Of a DNA stretch of 64,000 bases, positions 33,472 to 42,266 are shown piece after piece. The DNA comes from Tidjanibacter massiliensis (GTDB lineage Bacteria > Bacteroidota > Bacteroidia > Bacteroidales > Rikenellaceae), in the NCBI RefSeq assembly GCF_900104605.1, contig NZ_LT629960.1:62001-126000 (forward strand), written 5' to 3'. The notes below the pieces were generated by a model, which saw only the letters and a program-made list of their open reading frames with translations, was not told the DNA's origin and did not search any database. The stretch's first letter is position 1, and each line of letters starts with the position of its first letter. A program made the translations under genes and the position numbers.

Positions 33472-33589
33472 CCTACAAAGCCGCAGGGAACAGCAGAAAT
33501 AACACGGGTCGCCGGGCGGGGAAGAGCGTACAGGAAAGATACGGTCGTGCTGCCGGCGGTTTCCGGTATATGCCGGGGTGTTGAGAAAA

Positions 33590-33626
33590 ACGAAAGGGGA
33601 AGGTCATTGACCTTCCCCTTTCGTTA
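33590..33626. terminator. Bidirectional terminator before trxA
   Basis: A 17-base perfect stem (33590-33606 with 33610-33626) and a three-base loop between convergent genes. Confidence 0.85.
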
Positions 33627-33654
33627 GCATAATCGGTCCGTAGCGCTCCGTGTG

Positions 33655-33963
33655 TCAGCCGATATACCGGTCGAGTATGGCGGCCATTTCATCCGTCCGG
33701 CGGGCGCCGCTCTCGCGCCAGAGCAGTTCGCCCCGGCGGAAAAGCATCAGCGTAGGGACGGAACGTACTCCGTACCGACGGACGGTTTCCGCGTTGGCCG
33801 GATTGTCGATATCCAGCTTGATGATGCGCAGCCTGTCGCCGAAACGCTGTTTGAGCTCTGCGAGTACCGGCCCCATCATTTTGCACGGCCCGCACCACGT
33901 GGCGTAGAAATCCACCAATACGGGCGTTTCTCCTCCTGTCACTTCGTTGAAATTGTCCGACAT
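33655..33963 (-). CDS. trxA: Thioredoxin
   Basis: 102 residues from ATG 33963. The thioredoxin fold is clear: VLVDFYATWCGPCKMMGPVLA with the redox-active CGPC, then IIKLDIDNPANAETVRRYGV and the cis-Pro loop SVPTLMLF. It is a cytosolic disulfide reductase. In-frame ATGs at 33978 and 34020 also exist, but the chosen start gives the family-typical length. It follows fbp on the same strand after about 100 bases; no separate -7 box was found. Confidence 0.94.
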   Translation of the reverse strand: MSDNFNEVTGGETPVLVDFYATWCGPCKMMGPVLAELKQRFGDRLRIIKLDIDNPANAETVRRYGVRSVPTLMLFRRGELLWRESGARRTDEMAAILDRYIG

Positions 33964-34062
33964 TTTTTCGTATCCTTCCATTTGGTTGCAGAATTCGTCT
34001 GTCCGTTCGTCGTTGCGCAATTTCCGTACCGGAGTCGTGCGGCTGACAGCGGCTCCGGCCTG

Positions 34063-35076
34063 TCAGATGTTATTAAAAAAGTTTAAAAATTCCTTTACTT
34101 TCATAACCATGTCGTGGGCGCCGGCATAAAAGGTCACACGCTGGTGGATGGCCTCGGGCTGCAGGTCGAGGATGCGGCCCTCCTCGCTGAAGGCGAGGCC
34201 GCCGGCCTGCTCCGCGATGAATGCGATGGGGTTGCATTCGTACAGGAGGCGCAGTTTTCCGTTGGGATGATTGTCGGTCGAGGGGTACATGAAGACGCCG
34301 CCCTTGAGCATGTTGCGGTGGAAATCCGCTACCAGCGAGCCGATGTAGCGGGAGGTGTAGGGCCGGTTGGTTTTAGCATCCTTCTCCTGACAGTACTTGA
34401 TGTATTTCTTTATCCCGACGGGGAATTTCTCGTAATTGCCTTCGTTGATGGAGTATATCTTGCCGCTAGCCGGTGTTTTGATGTTGGGGTGCGAGAGGCA
34501 GAATTCGCCGAGCGACGGGTCGAGCGTGAAGCCGTTCACACCGCGGCCGACCGTGTAGACGAGCATTGTGGAGGAGCCGTAGATGATGTATCCCGCAGCG
34601 ACCATCTCGGAGCCTTTTTGCAGGAAGTCGTCCAGCACGGCGGCTTCGCCGATGGGTGATTTGCGCCGGTAGATGGAGAATATCGTCCCGACCGAGACAT
34701 TCACGTCGATGTTGGACGAACCGTCCAGCGGGTCCATGCAGACGATGTATTTGGCATTGCGGCAAAGCCCCTCATGAAAGGTCGTCACATCCTCGTTCTC
34801 TTCCGAAGCGATGCCGCAGCACTCGCCGCTTGCCTGAAGCTCCTCCATGAAGGCTTCGTTGGCATAGACATCGAGTTTCTGCTGCTCTTCGCCCTGTACG
34901 TTTTCGCAGCCCGAACGGCCGAGGATATCCACCAGGCCCGCCTTGTTCACTTCCCGATTCACCTTTTTGGCCGCGATGCCTATATGGTGCAGCAGACAGG
35001 AGAAATTGCCCGTCGCTTCGGGAAACTCGGCTTGTTGGTGTATGATGAATTCATTGAGTGTGATTGACTTTTCCAT
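34063..35076 (-). CDS. fbp: Fructose-1,6-bisphosphatase, class I
   Basis: 337 residues, the standard class I size. Key motifs: the metal site [75 protein letters not shown] and [15 protein letters not shown]. It removes the 1-phosphate from fructose-1,6-bisphosphate in gluconeogenesis. Its promoter (TTG and TATATTTG 20 bases apart at 35122-35152) is among the best in the window. gpmA, prs and tkt also serve sugar-phosphate metabolism in this window but are not linked in an operon. Confidence 0.96.
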   Translation of the reverse strand: MEKSITLNEFIIHQQAEFPEATGNFSCLLHHIGIAAKKVNREVNKAGLVDILGRSGCENVQGEEQQKLDVYANEAFMEELQASGECCGIASEENEDVTTFHEGLCRNAKYIVCMDPLDGSSNIDVNVSVGTIFSIYRRKSPIGEAAVLDDFLQKGSEMVAAGYIIYGSSTMLVYTVGRGVNGFTLDPSLGEFCLSHPNIKTPASGKIYSINEGNYEKFPVGIKKYIKYCQEKDAKTNRPYTSRYIGSLVADFHRNMLKGGVFMYPSTDNHPNGKLRLLYECNPIAFIAEQAGGLAFSEEGRILDLQPEAIHQRVTFYAGAHDMVMKVKEFLNFFNNI

Positions 35077-35121
35077 GTCAGGTAAAAATGGTTAGACGTT
35101 TTAAGATTGTTAATTTTTACA

Positions 35122-35152
35122 CAAATATAGCCCCTTGCGGCGGAATAAGCAA
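35122..35152 (-). promoter_or_regulatory. fbp promoter
   Basis: TTG at 35152-35150 and TATATTTG at 35129-35122 on the minus strand, 20 bases apart, with about 45 bases to the ATG. Confidence 0.75.
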
Positions 35153-35414
35153 AATAGTTTCGCCCATATTGCCCGCTTTTAATGAGTTTGTCTATTTTTA
35201 AAATATTTTAAATATTTAATCATTGATAGTCAGATTGTTATATAAACTTAATAAATCGTTTCTTCGAACGTTCGGCAGGGCCTTCCGGAATGTTCCTGCT
35301 GCCGGTCGAAACGTTAACGGAAAGGCGGCCGTTATCGTATGGGGGCGCCGCCGGAGCAGGGCATACGTCTGCATACCGTACCGCTGCGGGATTGCGGCTT
35401 TCGGACAAAAAGGC

Positions 35415-35422
35415 TATCTTTG
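35415..35422 (+). promoter_or_regulatory. -7 box for engB
   Basis: TATCTTTG, an exact match, 16 bases before the ATG; it fixes the start by excluding the upstream open frame. Confidence 0.6.
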
Positions 35423-35438
35423 TGGGAAACACCATGGA

Positions 35439-36047
35439 ATGATGAAGATAACATCGGCCGGTTTCGCGTTCAGCAGCGGCAGGATTTCGCAGATACCCGA
35501 CGACGGATTGCCCGAATTCGCTTTCATCGGGCGCAGCAACGTGGGCAAGTCATCGCTTATCAACATGCTGACCGACAACGGTTCGCTCGCCAAGGTTTCG
35601 GCCACGCCGGGGAAGACGAAACTGATAAATCATTTCCTGATAAACGGGCAGTGGTATCTCGTCGATTTGCCCGGTTACGGGTATGCGAAAGCCTCCAAGA
35701 GCGACCGGAGGGAATTCGGGAAGCTGATAACGGATTACGTCACGAAGGCGAAGAAAATGTGGTTTCTCTTCGTGTTGGTCGATTCGCGCCATGCCCCCAT
35801 GCCGATAGACCTCGATTTCATGCGGATGCTCGGACGGGAGGGCGTACCGTTCGGCGTCGTGTTCACCAAGTGCGACAAGCTCTCCGCCGGGCAGGCGAAT
35901 GCCAATATTGGCCTCTACGAAAAGAGGCTGCTGGAGGAGTGGGAGGAGCTGCCGCCCGTTTTCCGTACCTCGTCGGTGAAACGTTCGGGGCGGGAGGAGA
36001 TTCTCGGCTTCATAGGGGAGTGCCTGCGGCGTGCGGAAGAACCGTAA
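35439..36047 (+). CDS. engB: Ribosome-biogenesis GTPase EngB/YsxC
   Basis: 202 residues from ATG 35439 (or the adjacent ATG 35442). The G motifs are clear: G1 FIGRSNVGKSSLINML, G2/G3 SATPGKTKLINHF and VDLPGYGYAKAS, G4 VFTKCDKLS, G5 RTSSVKRSG. EngB assists late assembly of the large ribosomal subunit. A -7 box immediately upstream gives a very short leader. It is followed by prs, which has its own -7 box. Confidence 0.96.
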   Translation: MMKITSAGFAFSSGRISQIPDDGLPEFAFIGRSNVGKSSLINMLTDNGSLAKVSATPGKTKLINHFLINGQWYLVDLPGYGYAKASKSDRREFGKLITDYVTKAKKMWFLFVLVDSRHAPMPIDLDFMRMLGREGVPFGVVFTKCDKLSAGQANANIGLYEKRLLEEWEELPPVFRTSSVKRSGREEILGFIGECLRRAEEP

Positions 36048-36100
36048 AAGTTTCTTAATAAAAACGGGACGGAAATGTGATATCGTTCCGGATAATACCT

Positions 36101-36108
36101 TACCTTTG
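36101..36108 (+). promoter_or_regulatory. -7 box for prs
   Basis: TACCTTTG, an exact match, 45 bases before the prs ATG. Confidence 0.55.
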
Positions 36109-36153
36109 CGGAAAGGTAACACACAAAACAAAATCCCTTAACAACTTACATTG

Positions 36154-37101
36154 ATGGCTATTCACAAACTGAAAATCTTTGCGGGCAGCGGTTCGCACGA
36201 ACTGGCCGCGAAGATTGCCGAGAGTTACGGATGCGAACTGGGCGACCTGTCGGTCAGCAGGTTCAGCGACGGCGAATTCCAACCCGCGTTCGAGGAGAGT
36301 ATCCGCGGATGTACCGTTTTCATCGTACAGTCCACTCCTCCGCCCGCCGAGAACCTCATGGAGCTCCTGTTGATGATAGATGCGGCCAAGAGGGCGTCGG
36401 CGTATAAGGTTATCGCCGTGATTCCCTACTTCGGCTGGGCCCGTCAGGACCGCAAGGACCGTCCGCGCGTATCGATAGGCGCCAAGCTGGTGGCCAATCT
36501 GCTCGTGTCGGCAGGCGTGGACCGTATCATCACCATGGACCTGCATGCAGACCAGATACAGGGCTTTTTCGACGTGCCGCTCGATCACATCTATGCCAGC
36601 CGTATTTTCGTGCCGTACATCGAGTCGCTCGGTTTGGAGAACCTGTCGGTAGCCACTCCGGACATAGGCGGGGCCAAGAGGGCCAACAGTTACGCCTCTT
36701 ACTTCAACGCTCCGCTCGTGATATGCCACAAACACCGCAACAAGCCCAACGAGGTGGCGAAGATGATAGCCATCGGCGAGGTGAAGGACCGTAACATCAT
36801 CCTGCTGGACGATATGATAGATACGGGCGGAACGATTACCAAGGCCGCCAACATGTTCATGGAGATGGGTGCCCGCAGCGTCCGTGCCGTGACTACCCAT
36901 CCGGTGCTCTCGGGCAAGGCGTACGAGAACCTGAAGGAGAGCCAGCTTGCCGAGGTTATCGTCACCGACACCATTCCGCTCCGTACCGATAAGGATACCT
37001 CGAAGATAACGGTGCTCAGTACGGCAGACGTGTTCGCAGATGTTATTGAGCGCGTACATAACTATAAGGAGATAAGTTCGCAGTTCGTCTTCGTGAAGTA
37101 G
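36154..37101 (+). CDS. prs: Ribose-phosphate pyrophosphokinase
   Basis: 315 residues. The diagnostic PRPP-synthase motifs are present: ELGDLSVSRFSDGEFQPAFEE near the N-terminus, VIPYFGWARQDRKDRPRVSI, the signature DLHADQIQGFFDVPLDH, and the PRPP loop ILLDDMIDTGGTITKAANMF. It makes PRPP from ribose-5-phosphate and ATP for nucleotide, histidine and tryptophan synthesis. The start is ATG 36154, not the TTG three bases before it. It uses an independent -7 box at 36101-36108. Confidence 0.97.
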   Translation: MAIHKLKIFAGSGSHELAAKIAESYGCELGDLSVSRFSDGEFQPAFEESIRGCTVFIVQSTPPPAENLMELLLMIDAAKRASAYKVIAVIPYFGWARQDRKDRPRVSIGAKLVANLLVSAGVDRIITMDLHADQIQGFFDVPLDHIYASRIFVPYIESLGLENLSVATPDIGGAKRANSYASYFNAPLVICHKHRNKPNEVAKMIAIGEVKDRNIILLDDMIDTGGTITKAANMFMEMGARSVRAVTTHPVLSGKAYENLKESQLAEVIVTDTIPLRTDKDTSKITVLSTADVFADVIERVHNYKEISSQFVFVK

Positions 37102-37245
37102 CACTGCCGCGTATCTTCCGTGCGGAATACTTATGCGGGGCCGGAAACATTCCGGTCCCGTTTTCGTTTTTCGGGTACTTGCGGCAATTTTGCCGGTGGG
37201 CGGCGGATGGGTGTAAAACGGGATGTACGATACGCATTTGTGCTG

Positions 37246-37276
37246 TTGTCGTTTTCGGACGGAACCTTTACTTTTG
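37246..37276 (+). promoter_or_regulatory. Promoter of the cysteine-dioxygenase-like gene
   Basis: TTG at 37246-37248 and TACTTTTG at 37269-37276, 20 bases apart, 18 bases before the ATG. It rules out an earlier in-frame start. Confidence 0.7.
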
Positions 37277-37294
37277 TTTCGGAAACAATCGAAA

Positions 37295-37855
37295 ATGCAG
37301 AAGATGAATACGGATACGTTAGCCGGGAATCTGGCCGTCCCGTCGCTCGAATACGACGGATACGCCTCCTTTTTCTCCGGATTGCTGGAGGTTACGCATA
37401 CCCGTGCGGTAGACGACGGGTTGGGCGAACGGATAGAGGAGTATGTCATGTCGTGGCTCGGAGACCATGCGTTGGACGGGTTCGATGACTATTCCGCCGA
37501 CGGCTACCGTCGTACCTATCTCGGACGCTCTCCCGAAACGGGGTGGGAGGCCATCGTGATGAGTTGGCAGGAGGGAAACCGGACGAGTATCCATGCCCAT
37601 CCGCAGTTCGCCGGCTATTTTTTCGCGGACGGGAGATTTCTCGTCGAAATTTTTGAGCCGGCCGCAGCGGGATACGCCCGCCTGCAGCGTTCGGTCGTCG
37701 TGGAGGCGCCGCTCGGTTTTTATGCCGTCGGTGCGGAAGGGAGCTTCGAGAACCATATCCATCGCATCACCTGCTTGAGTCCGACAGGACATAGCCTGCA
37801 TGTCTATTCCGACGATGCGCTGCGGGGGACGGTATATCGGGAAACAATGCAATAG
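37295..37855 (+). CDS. Cysteine dioxygenase-like cupin protein
   Basis: 186 residues. The beta-barrel core shows WQEGNRTSIHAHPQFAGYFF (His100 and His102) and GSFENHIHRITCLSP (His154/156), the three-histidine iron site of the cysteine dioxygenase superfamily, with C-terminal GHSLHVYSDD. True CDO oxidises cysteine to cysteinesulfinate, but thiol dioxygenases act on other thiols too and the substrate is not determinable here. It is a single-gene unit with a strong promoter; an alternative in-frame ATG lies nine bases downstream. Confidence 0.78.
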   Translation: MQKMNTDTLAGNLAVPSLEYDGYASFFSGLLEVTHTRAVDDGLGERIEEYVMSWLGDHALDGFDDYSADGYRRTYLGRSPETGWEAIVMSWQEGNRTSIHAHPQFAGYFFADGRFLVEIFEPAAAGYARLQRSVVVEAPLGFYAVGAEGSFENHIHRITCLSPTGHSLHVYSDDALRGTVYRETMQ

Positions 37856-37958
37856 GGCGGCAGGGAGCCGTCGCTGTGCGACAGGGGTGTGTTGTCGTTG
37901 AGGTACGGTTGTACCGCGACAGAGAAGGCAGGAGTGGCAGTCGTGCGGCAGAAGATGA

Positions 37959-38000
37959 AAAAGCGAAAGGGAGTATCCGATGATACTCCCTTTCGCTTTT
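37959..38000. terminator. Bidirectional terminator between the cupin gene and tonB
   Basis: A 19-base perfect stem with A- and T-rich ends (37959-37977 with 37982-38000) and a four-base loop. Confidence 0.88.
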
Positions 38001-38015
38001 ATCGGATGGGAATCG

Positions 38016-38702
38016 TTAGTTCTGGAGTTTGAATACGATAGGCATCGTGTAGCTGAAACGCACCGGCACGTCGCGCTGACGGGCGGGCTCCCATTTCGGA
38101 GATTTGGACAGTACGCTTACCGCTTCGTCCGAGAGCGTCTTGTCGGGGCTCTTCAGTACCTGTATGTTGGTCAGCCTTCCGTCTTTCTCCACGACGAATT
38201 TCACGGTTACGGTGCCCTGTATGTTGTTCTCCTGTGCCAAAGGCGGATAGGAGAGGCGCGCCTGTACCCAGTTGCGGAAGACGTTGAGGTCTCCTCCCTG
38301 GAAAGAGGGTTTCTGGTCGGCTACGATGAATATCGTTTCCTCCTCTATCTCTTCGGTCTCTACCTGTATCGGCGCGATTTCGATGTCTTCGTCTTCGAAG
38401 TCCACCCAGCCGATGCTGGTCTCTATCTTGGTGTCGTTCCTTACCACATTCAGGACGTCGGTGATGACCGCTACGGTCTGCTGGTGCTGTACGGGTTCGG
38501 GTTCGGGTTCCTTCTCGGTCGTGACGTCTATCATCTCGACTTCATCGACCGTCGCAACGGGTGCCATCACTTCGACCACTTTTTCGCGCTGGCTGACGCT
38601 GAACATGATGATGACGGCGGCAAGGGCAACGATAAGCCCGATTTCCATGAACAAGCCCCTCCTGTTCTCAAGGTCGGCCTTTTTGCTCTTTTTGACTTCC
38701 AT
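38016..38702 (-). CDS. tonB: TonB-family energy transducer
   Basis: 228 residues. A short cytosolic N-terminus and one transmembrane anchor (about 19-37) precede an acidic/Pro-rich periplasmic region (EKEPEPEPVQHQ). The C-terminal TonB domain reads ARLSYPPLAQENNIQGTVTV, FVVEKDGRLTNIQVLKSPD and ALKSP-like WEPARQRDVPVRFSYTMPIVF. It couples inner-membrane proton-motive force (ExbBD) to outer-membrane transporters such as SusC-type receptors. No exbBD genes adjoin it. The -7 box at 38760-38767 lies 57 bases upstream. Confidence 0.92.
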   Translation of the reverse strand: MEVKKSKKADLENRRGLFMEIGLIVALAAVIIMFSVSQREKVVEVMAPVATVDEVEMIDVTTEKEPEPEPVQHQQTVAVITDVLNVVRNDTKIETSIGWVDFEDEDIEIAPIQVETEEIEEETIFIVADQKPSFQGGDLNVFRNWVQARLSYPPLAQENNIQGTVTVKFVVEKDGRLTNIQVLKSPDKTLSDEAVSVLSKSPKWEPARQRDVPVRFSYTMPIVFKLQN

Positions 38703-38759
38703 AGATATACGTGCGTGTTTTTATTGTTATTCCGGGTTTAAACAGACTTTTCCGATTCA

Positions 38760-38767
38760 CAAATATA
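38760..38767 (-). promoter_or_regulatory. -7 box for tonB
   Basis: TATATTTG on the minus strand, an exact match, 57 bases before the ATG. Confidence 0.55.
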
Positions 38768-38842
38768 AGAACAAAAATCGGAAAAAAACGGCCGTTCGCT
38801 TTTTTTTGGGCCCGTACGCTGTTTTATCCTCCTCCCGGACTG

Positions 38843-38872
38843 TTGTTTTACAAGTAAAAAGCATTATCTTTG
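38843..38872 (+). promoter_or_regulatory. Promoter of tRNA-Ala
   Basis: TTG at 38843-38845 and TATCTTTG at 38865-38872, 19 bases apart, 17 bases before the mature tRNA. Confidence 0.75.
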
Positions 38873-38889
38873 CGGTGCAGAACAGTTAC

Positions 38890-38963
38890 GGGGAATTAGC
38901 TCAGTTGGCTAGAGCGTTTGAATGGCATTCAAAAGGTCACCGGTTCGATTCCGGTATTCTCCA
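38890..38963 (+). tRNA. tRNA-Ala (GGC)
   Basis: A 74-base cloverleaf: acceptor GGGGAAT with ATTCTCC (one G-T pair), D arm TAGCTCAGTTGGCTAGAGC, anticodon stem TTTGA/TCAAA around ATGGCAT (anticodon GGC), T loop TTCGATT, discriminator A. It lies between tonB and rlmN with a near-ideal promoter. Confidence 0.96.
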
Positions 38964-39071
38964 CGCAGCCGTCCGTATTTCTGTTAATAAGATGCACGGA
39001 CAGCGGAAATTCCATAAACGGCCGTCCGAACATTCGGGACGGCCTGATTTTTTCGGTGATTCTGTAGTTCG

Positions 39072-40157
39072 ATGTCGCAGTATATGGTTGGCGGAGAGGC
39101 CGGAGGGGAGAGTGAGGACAGTGGCCGTCCGGCGCTGTACGGCATGTCGTTGGGGCAGTTGCGTGAAGCGGCCGCCGGTCTCGGTCTGCCGCGTTACGCT
39201 GCCGGGCAGATGGCATCGTGGCTCTACCGGCGGGGATGCACCGACATCACCGCGATGACCGACCTTTCCAAAGCCGCCCGCGAAGCGCTCGCCTCTTCGT
39301 ATCGTCTCGGTCTCGAGGCTCCCCGGTCGGTGGCCGTTTCGCGTGACGGAACGAAAAAATACCTTTACCGTACGGCCGACGGGCACTACGTTGAATCGGC
39401 CTATATTCCCGACGGCGACCGGGCCACGCTCTGCGTCTCTTCACAGGCGGGGTGCCGCATGGGGTGCCGTTTCTGCATGACGGGGCGTCAGGGGCTTCGC
39501 GGACAGCTCACGTCGGGGGATATTCTGAACCAGATGGCCTCGCTACCCGAACGCGGCAGACTTACCAATATGGTATATATGGGGATGGGGGAGCCGTTGG
39601 ATAACCCCGACCAGGTGCTGCGTTCGCTGGAAATACTCACCGCGGAGTGGGGGTATGGCTGGAGTCCGACCCGTATAACGGTCTCGACCGCCGGAGTGGT
39701 GCCGGGCCTGCGCCGCCTGCTCGACGAAAGCCGGGTGCATGTGGCCGTCAGTCTTCATAATCCCTTTCCGGAACAGCGTGCGGAGATAATGCCCGTGGAG
39801 CGGGCCTTTTCCGTGCGCGATGTCGTATCGCTGTTGCGCCGTTACGATTTCGGCGGACAGCGGCGCGTCAGCTTCGAGTATATCGTGCTCGCCGGCATGA
39901 ACGACTCGCCGGCCCATGTGAAGGAGCTTGCCCGCCTGCTCGACGGCCTGAAGTGCCGCATCAACCTGATACGGTTTCATAAGATACCCGGTTCGCCCTA
40001 TTTCAGTCCCGATGACCGGCGGATGGAGGCTTTCCGGAATGCGCTTTCCCGCAAGGGTATCGTTACTACCGTCCGGGCTTCGCGCGGGGAGGACATACAG
40101 GCTGCCTGCGGTCTGCTCTCCACAAAGCAGATGGAGGAGGCCGGAGACGAAGCATAG
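39072..40157 (+). CDS. rlmN: 23S rRNA / tRNA (adenine-C2)-methyltransferase RlmN
   Basis: 361 residues. The radical-SAM cluster motif GCRMGCRFC has Cys128, Cys132 and Cys135, followed by MTGRQGLRGQLTSGDILNQM, YMGMGEPLDN and RITVSTAGVVPGLRRL. The C-terminal methyl-carrying cysteine is in RGEDIQAACGLL (Cys346). The family methylates A2503 of 23S rRNA and A37 of certain tRNAs. The gene begins about 110 bases after tRNA-Ala and heads the long plus-strand run. Confidence 0.96.
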   Translation: MSQYMVGGEAGGESEDSGRPALYGMSLGQLREAAAGLGLPRYAAGQMASWLYRRGCTDITAMTDLSKAAREALASSYRLGLEAPRSVAVSRDGTKKYLYRTADGHYVESAYIPDGDRATLCVSSQAGCRMGCRFCMTGRQGLRGQLTSGDILNQMASLPERGRLTNMVYMGMGEPLDNPDQVLRSLEILTAEWGYGWSPTRITVSTAGVVPGLRRLLDESRVHVAVSLHNPFPEQRAEIMPVERAFSVRDVVSLLRRYDFGGQRRVSFEYIVLAGMNDSPAHVKELARLLDGLKCRINLIRFHKIPGSPYFSPDDRRMEAFRNALSRKGIVTTVRASRGEDIQAACGLLSTKQMEEAGDEA

Positions 40158-40219
40158 CGGCCGGTGCGCCGCACCGCATGTTCCGGGGAGCCGGCCGTAT
40201 GCGGTGCCGCCTTTTTTCG

Positions 40220-40227
40220 TACCTTTG
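40220..40227 (+). promoter_or_regulatory. -7 box for the flippase gene
   Basis: TACCTTTG, an exact match, 27 bases before the ATG. Confidence 0.55.
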
Positions 40228-40254
40228 ACAATCGTTTTCAAAGCATACTCCGCC

Positions 40255-41751
40255 ATGTCGAATCAGATGCGCAAACTTGCCGGCCAGACCATGGTGTACG
40301 GGATAAGCACCGTGCTGGTAAGGTTGCTGAATTACCTGCTTGTACCTTACCTCACCCGCGTGATGGGAAGGGCGCAGTACGGTGTGGTCAGCCATATCTA
40401 TGCCGTCATTCCGTTCGTGCTCGTGATACTCACCATGGGACTCGAGTCGGGCTATTTCCGGTTTGCCGGCAAGGCGTCCGGCGAGGGGGAGAAGCGTAGG
40501 GTATTCGCTACGGCCTGGGGGATGGTGTCGCTCGTCTCCGTGCTCTTTTTCGTCCTGGTGCTGCTGTTCAACGGGACGATAGCGGAGTGGATGGGGTATG
40601 CCGCACACCCCTCTTATATATGGATGACGGGTGCTATCGTGGCCCTCGACGCGGTGACGGCCATTCCCTTTGCAAGGCTGCGGGAACAGTCGCGTTCGGG
40701 CCGGTATGTCCTGTTGCGGCTCGTTTCGGTCGTCGTGAACCTCGCCCTCTGCTTCTTTTTTTACGGATGGCTGCCGTCGCTGGCCGGACGGGGCATTCTG
40801 CCGTGGGCTTACGACCCTGCGATGGGACCCGGTTACGTCTTCGTGGCCAATCTCGCGGCGAGTGCCGTGACGCTGCTCCTCATCCTGCCCATGTGCGGCG
40901 GGGTGGCGCCCCGTATCGACCGGAGGCTCGCCCGCAGCCTGCTCGTCTATTCGCTTCCGCTTCTGCTGAGCGGGATAGCCGGGACGGCCAACGAGTTCAT
41001 CGACCGGCAGATGGTGCTGTGGCTCACGCCGGGCGGCAGCGAATATGCTCTGGAACAGTTGGGTGTCTACGGGGCTGTCATCAAGCTCGGCGTGGTGATG
41101 ACACTCTTCACCTCCATGTACCGCCTGGCCGCCGAACCCTTTTTCCTGGCCGAGTTCAAGGGCGACGACTTCCGCAGAACCAATGCGGAGGCCATGAAAT
41201 ATTTCATCATCGTCTCCATCTTCATCTTCCTGTTCATCGCTCTGTTCCGCGACCTGTTCGCCCTGATTCTCGGACGCGATTTCCGCGAGGGAGTGTGGAT
41301 ACTGCCTATTGTGCTGCTCTCCAATATGCTGTCGGGTATCGTGCTGAATCTCTCCTTCTGGTACAAGCAGACCGGAGCGACGAAATACGCTATCTACGTG
41401 ACCGGTACGGGGCTGCTGTTCACCGTGGCATTCAACATCCTGCTCGTTCCGTCGCTCGGCTACGTGGGGGCCGCCGTCGCCCGACTGGTGTGCGAATCGG
41501 CGATGGTAGCGCTCAGTTATCTGCTCAACAGGAGGTATTGCCCCGTGCCCTACGACCTGAAGCGGATAGGGGAGTATGTGCTGCTCGGAGCTCTGCTGTA
41601 CGGTGCCGGAGTGCTGTGCGGCGGTCTGACGGGTTGGCTGAGGTATTTGATTTATTTGGTTTTGGTGGTTATATTTGCAGGTTATGCCGTCCGAAGGGAG
41701 CGAATCGATTTGGGCGGATTGGTGAAGTCGGTCATCCGCCGTGGACGATAA
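40255..41751 (+). CDS. Wzx-type polysaccharide flippase (MATE/MVF fold)
   Basis: 498 residues with about twelve to fourteen transmembrane helices. The N-terminal pattern [46 protein letters not shown] and the later [19 protein letters not shown] are typical of the oligosaccharide flippase family. The lipid-linked cargo is unknown; no glycosyltransferases adjoin it. Placement directly before dut is a familiar order in Bacteroidetes. Its own -7 box is at 40220-40227. The following dut ATG is 28 bases past its stop. Confidence 0.88.
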   Translation: MSNQMRKLAGQTMVYGISTVLVRLLNYLLVPYLTRVMGRAQYGVVSHIYAVIPFVLVILTMGLESGYFRFAGKASGEGEKRRVFATAWGMVSLVSVLFFVLVLLFNGTIAEWMGYAAHPSYIWMTGAIVALDAVTAIPFARLREQSRSGRYVLLRLVSVVVNLALCFFFYGWLPSLAGRGILPWAYDPAMGPGYVFVANLAASAVTLLLILPMCGGVAPRIDRRLARSLLVYSLPLLLSGIAGTANEFIDRQMVLWLTPGGSEYALEQLGVYGAVIKLGVVMTLFTSMYRLAAEPFFLAEFKGDDFRRTNAEAMKYFIIVSIFIFLFIALFRDLFALILGRDFREGVWILPIVLLSNMLSGIVLNLSFWYKQTGATKYAIYVTGTGLLFTVAFNILLVPSLGYVGAAVARLVCESAMVALSYLLNRRYCPVPYDLKRIGEYVLLGALLYGAGVLCGGLTGWLRYLIYLVLVVIFAGYAVRRERIDLGGLVKSVIRRGR

Positions 41752-41779
41752 TCGTCCGGCGGCACAAGATTACGGGACT

Positions 41780-42211
41780 ATGGTCGTTAAAGTTATAAAC
41801 AGGTCGGCATACGAATTGCCGAATTATGAAACGCCCCTTGCGGCCGGAATGGATGTGAGGGCCGACATTGCGGAGGGTATCGTGCTGGCTCCCCTGTGCC
41901 GGGCGCTTGTCCCGACGGGACTTTTCGTCGAGCTGCCGGCGGGCTATGAAATGCAGGTGCGTCCGCGCAGCGGGCTGGCGGCGAAATACGGGGTGACGGT
42001 GCTCAATGCGCCGGGGACGATTGATGCCGATTACCGGGGGGAAATCAAGGTCATTCTTGTGAACCTCTCCGATACGCCTTTCGAGATAAAACCAGGCGAG
42101 CGGATAGCGCAGATAGTGGTTGCCCGGCACGAACGCGTGGAGTGGGAGGCGTCCGAGACGCTCTCCGATACGGCCCGGGGAGCGGGTGGTTTCGGTTCGA
42201 CGGGAAGATAG
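41780..42211 (+). CDS. dut: Deoxyuridine 5'-triphosphate nucleotidohydrolase
   Basis: 143 residues from ATG 41780. All five trimeric dUTPase motifs are present in order: [47 protein letters not shown] and [10 protein letters not shown]. It hydrolyses dUTP to dUMP and pyrophosphate, preventing uracil incorporation and supplying thymidylate synthesis. A GTG at 41741 would overlap the flippase end by 11 bases but gives an atypical N-terminus, so the ATG is preferred. Confidence 0.95.
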   Translation: MVVKVINRSAYELPNYETPLAAGMDVRADIAEGIVLAPLCRALVPTGLFVELPAGYEMQVRPRSGLAAKYGVTVLNAPGTIDADYRGEIKVILVNLSDTPFEIKPGERIAQIVVARHERVEWEASETLSDTARGAGGFGSTGR

Positions 42212-42266
42212 GCTGCGGACGTGTCCGCGGCACAGATGCCGTTTTCGGCGGAAAGGAGAGAAGAGC

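Larger units (their letters stand above)
35077..35438. other. Intergenic region between divergent fbp and engB
   Basis: It contains the fbp promoter at 35122-35152 and the engB -7 box at 35415-35422. Between them, about 35165-35260 is a strongly A+T-rich block with T/A runs (ATTTTTAAAATATTTTAAAT). The engB frame is open back to 35223, but that stretch precedes the promoter and does not resemble EngB. No RNA gene seen. Confidence 0.55.

Noticed and set aside
35223-35438. N-terminal extension of EngB
   Set aside because: The -7 box at 35415-35422 lies inside it, and the family N-terminus begins at 35439.
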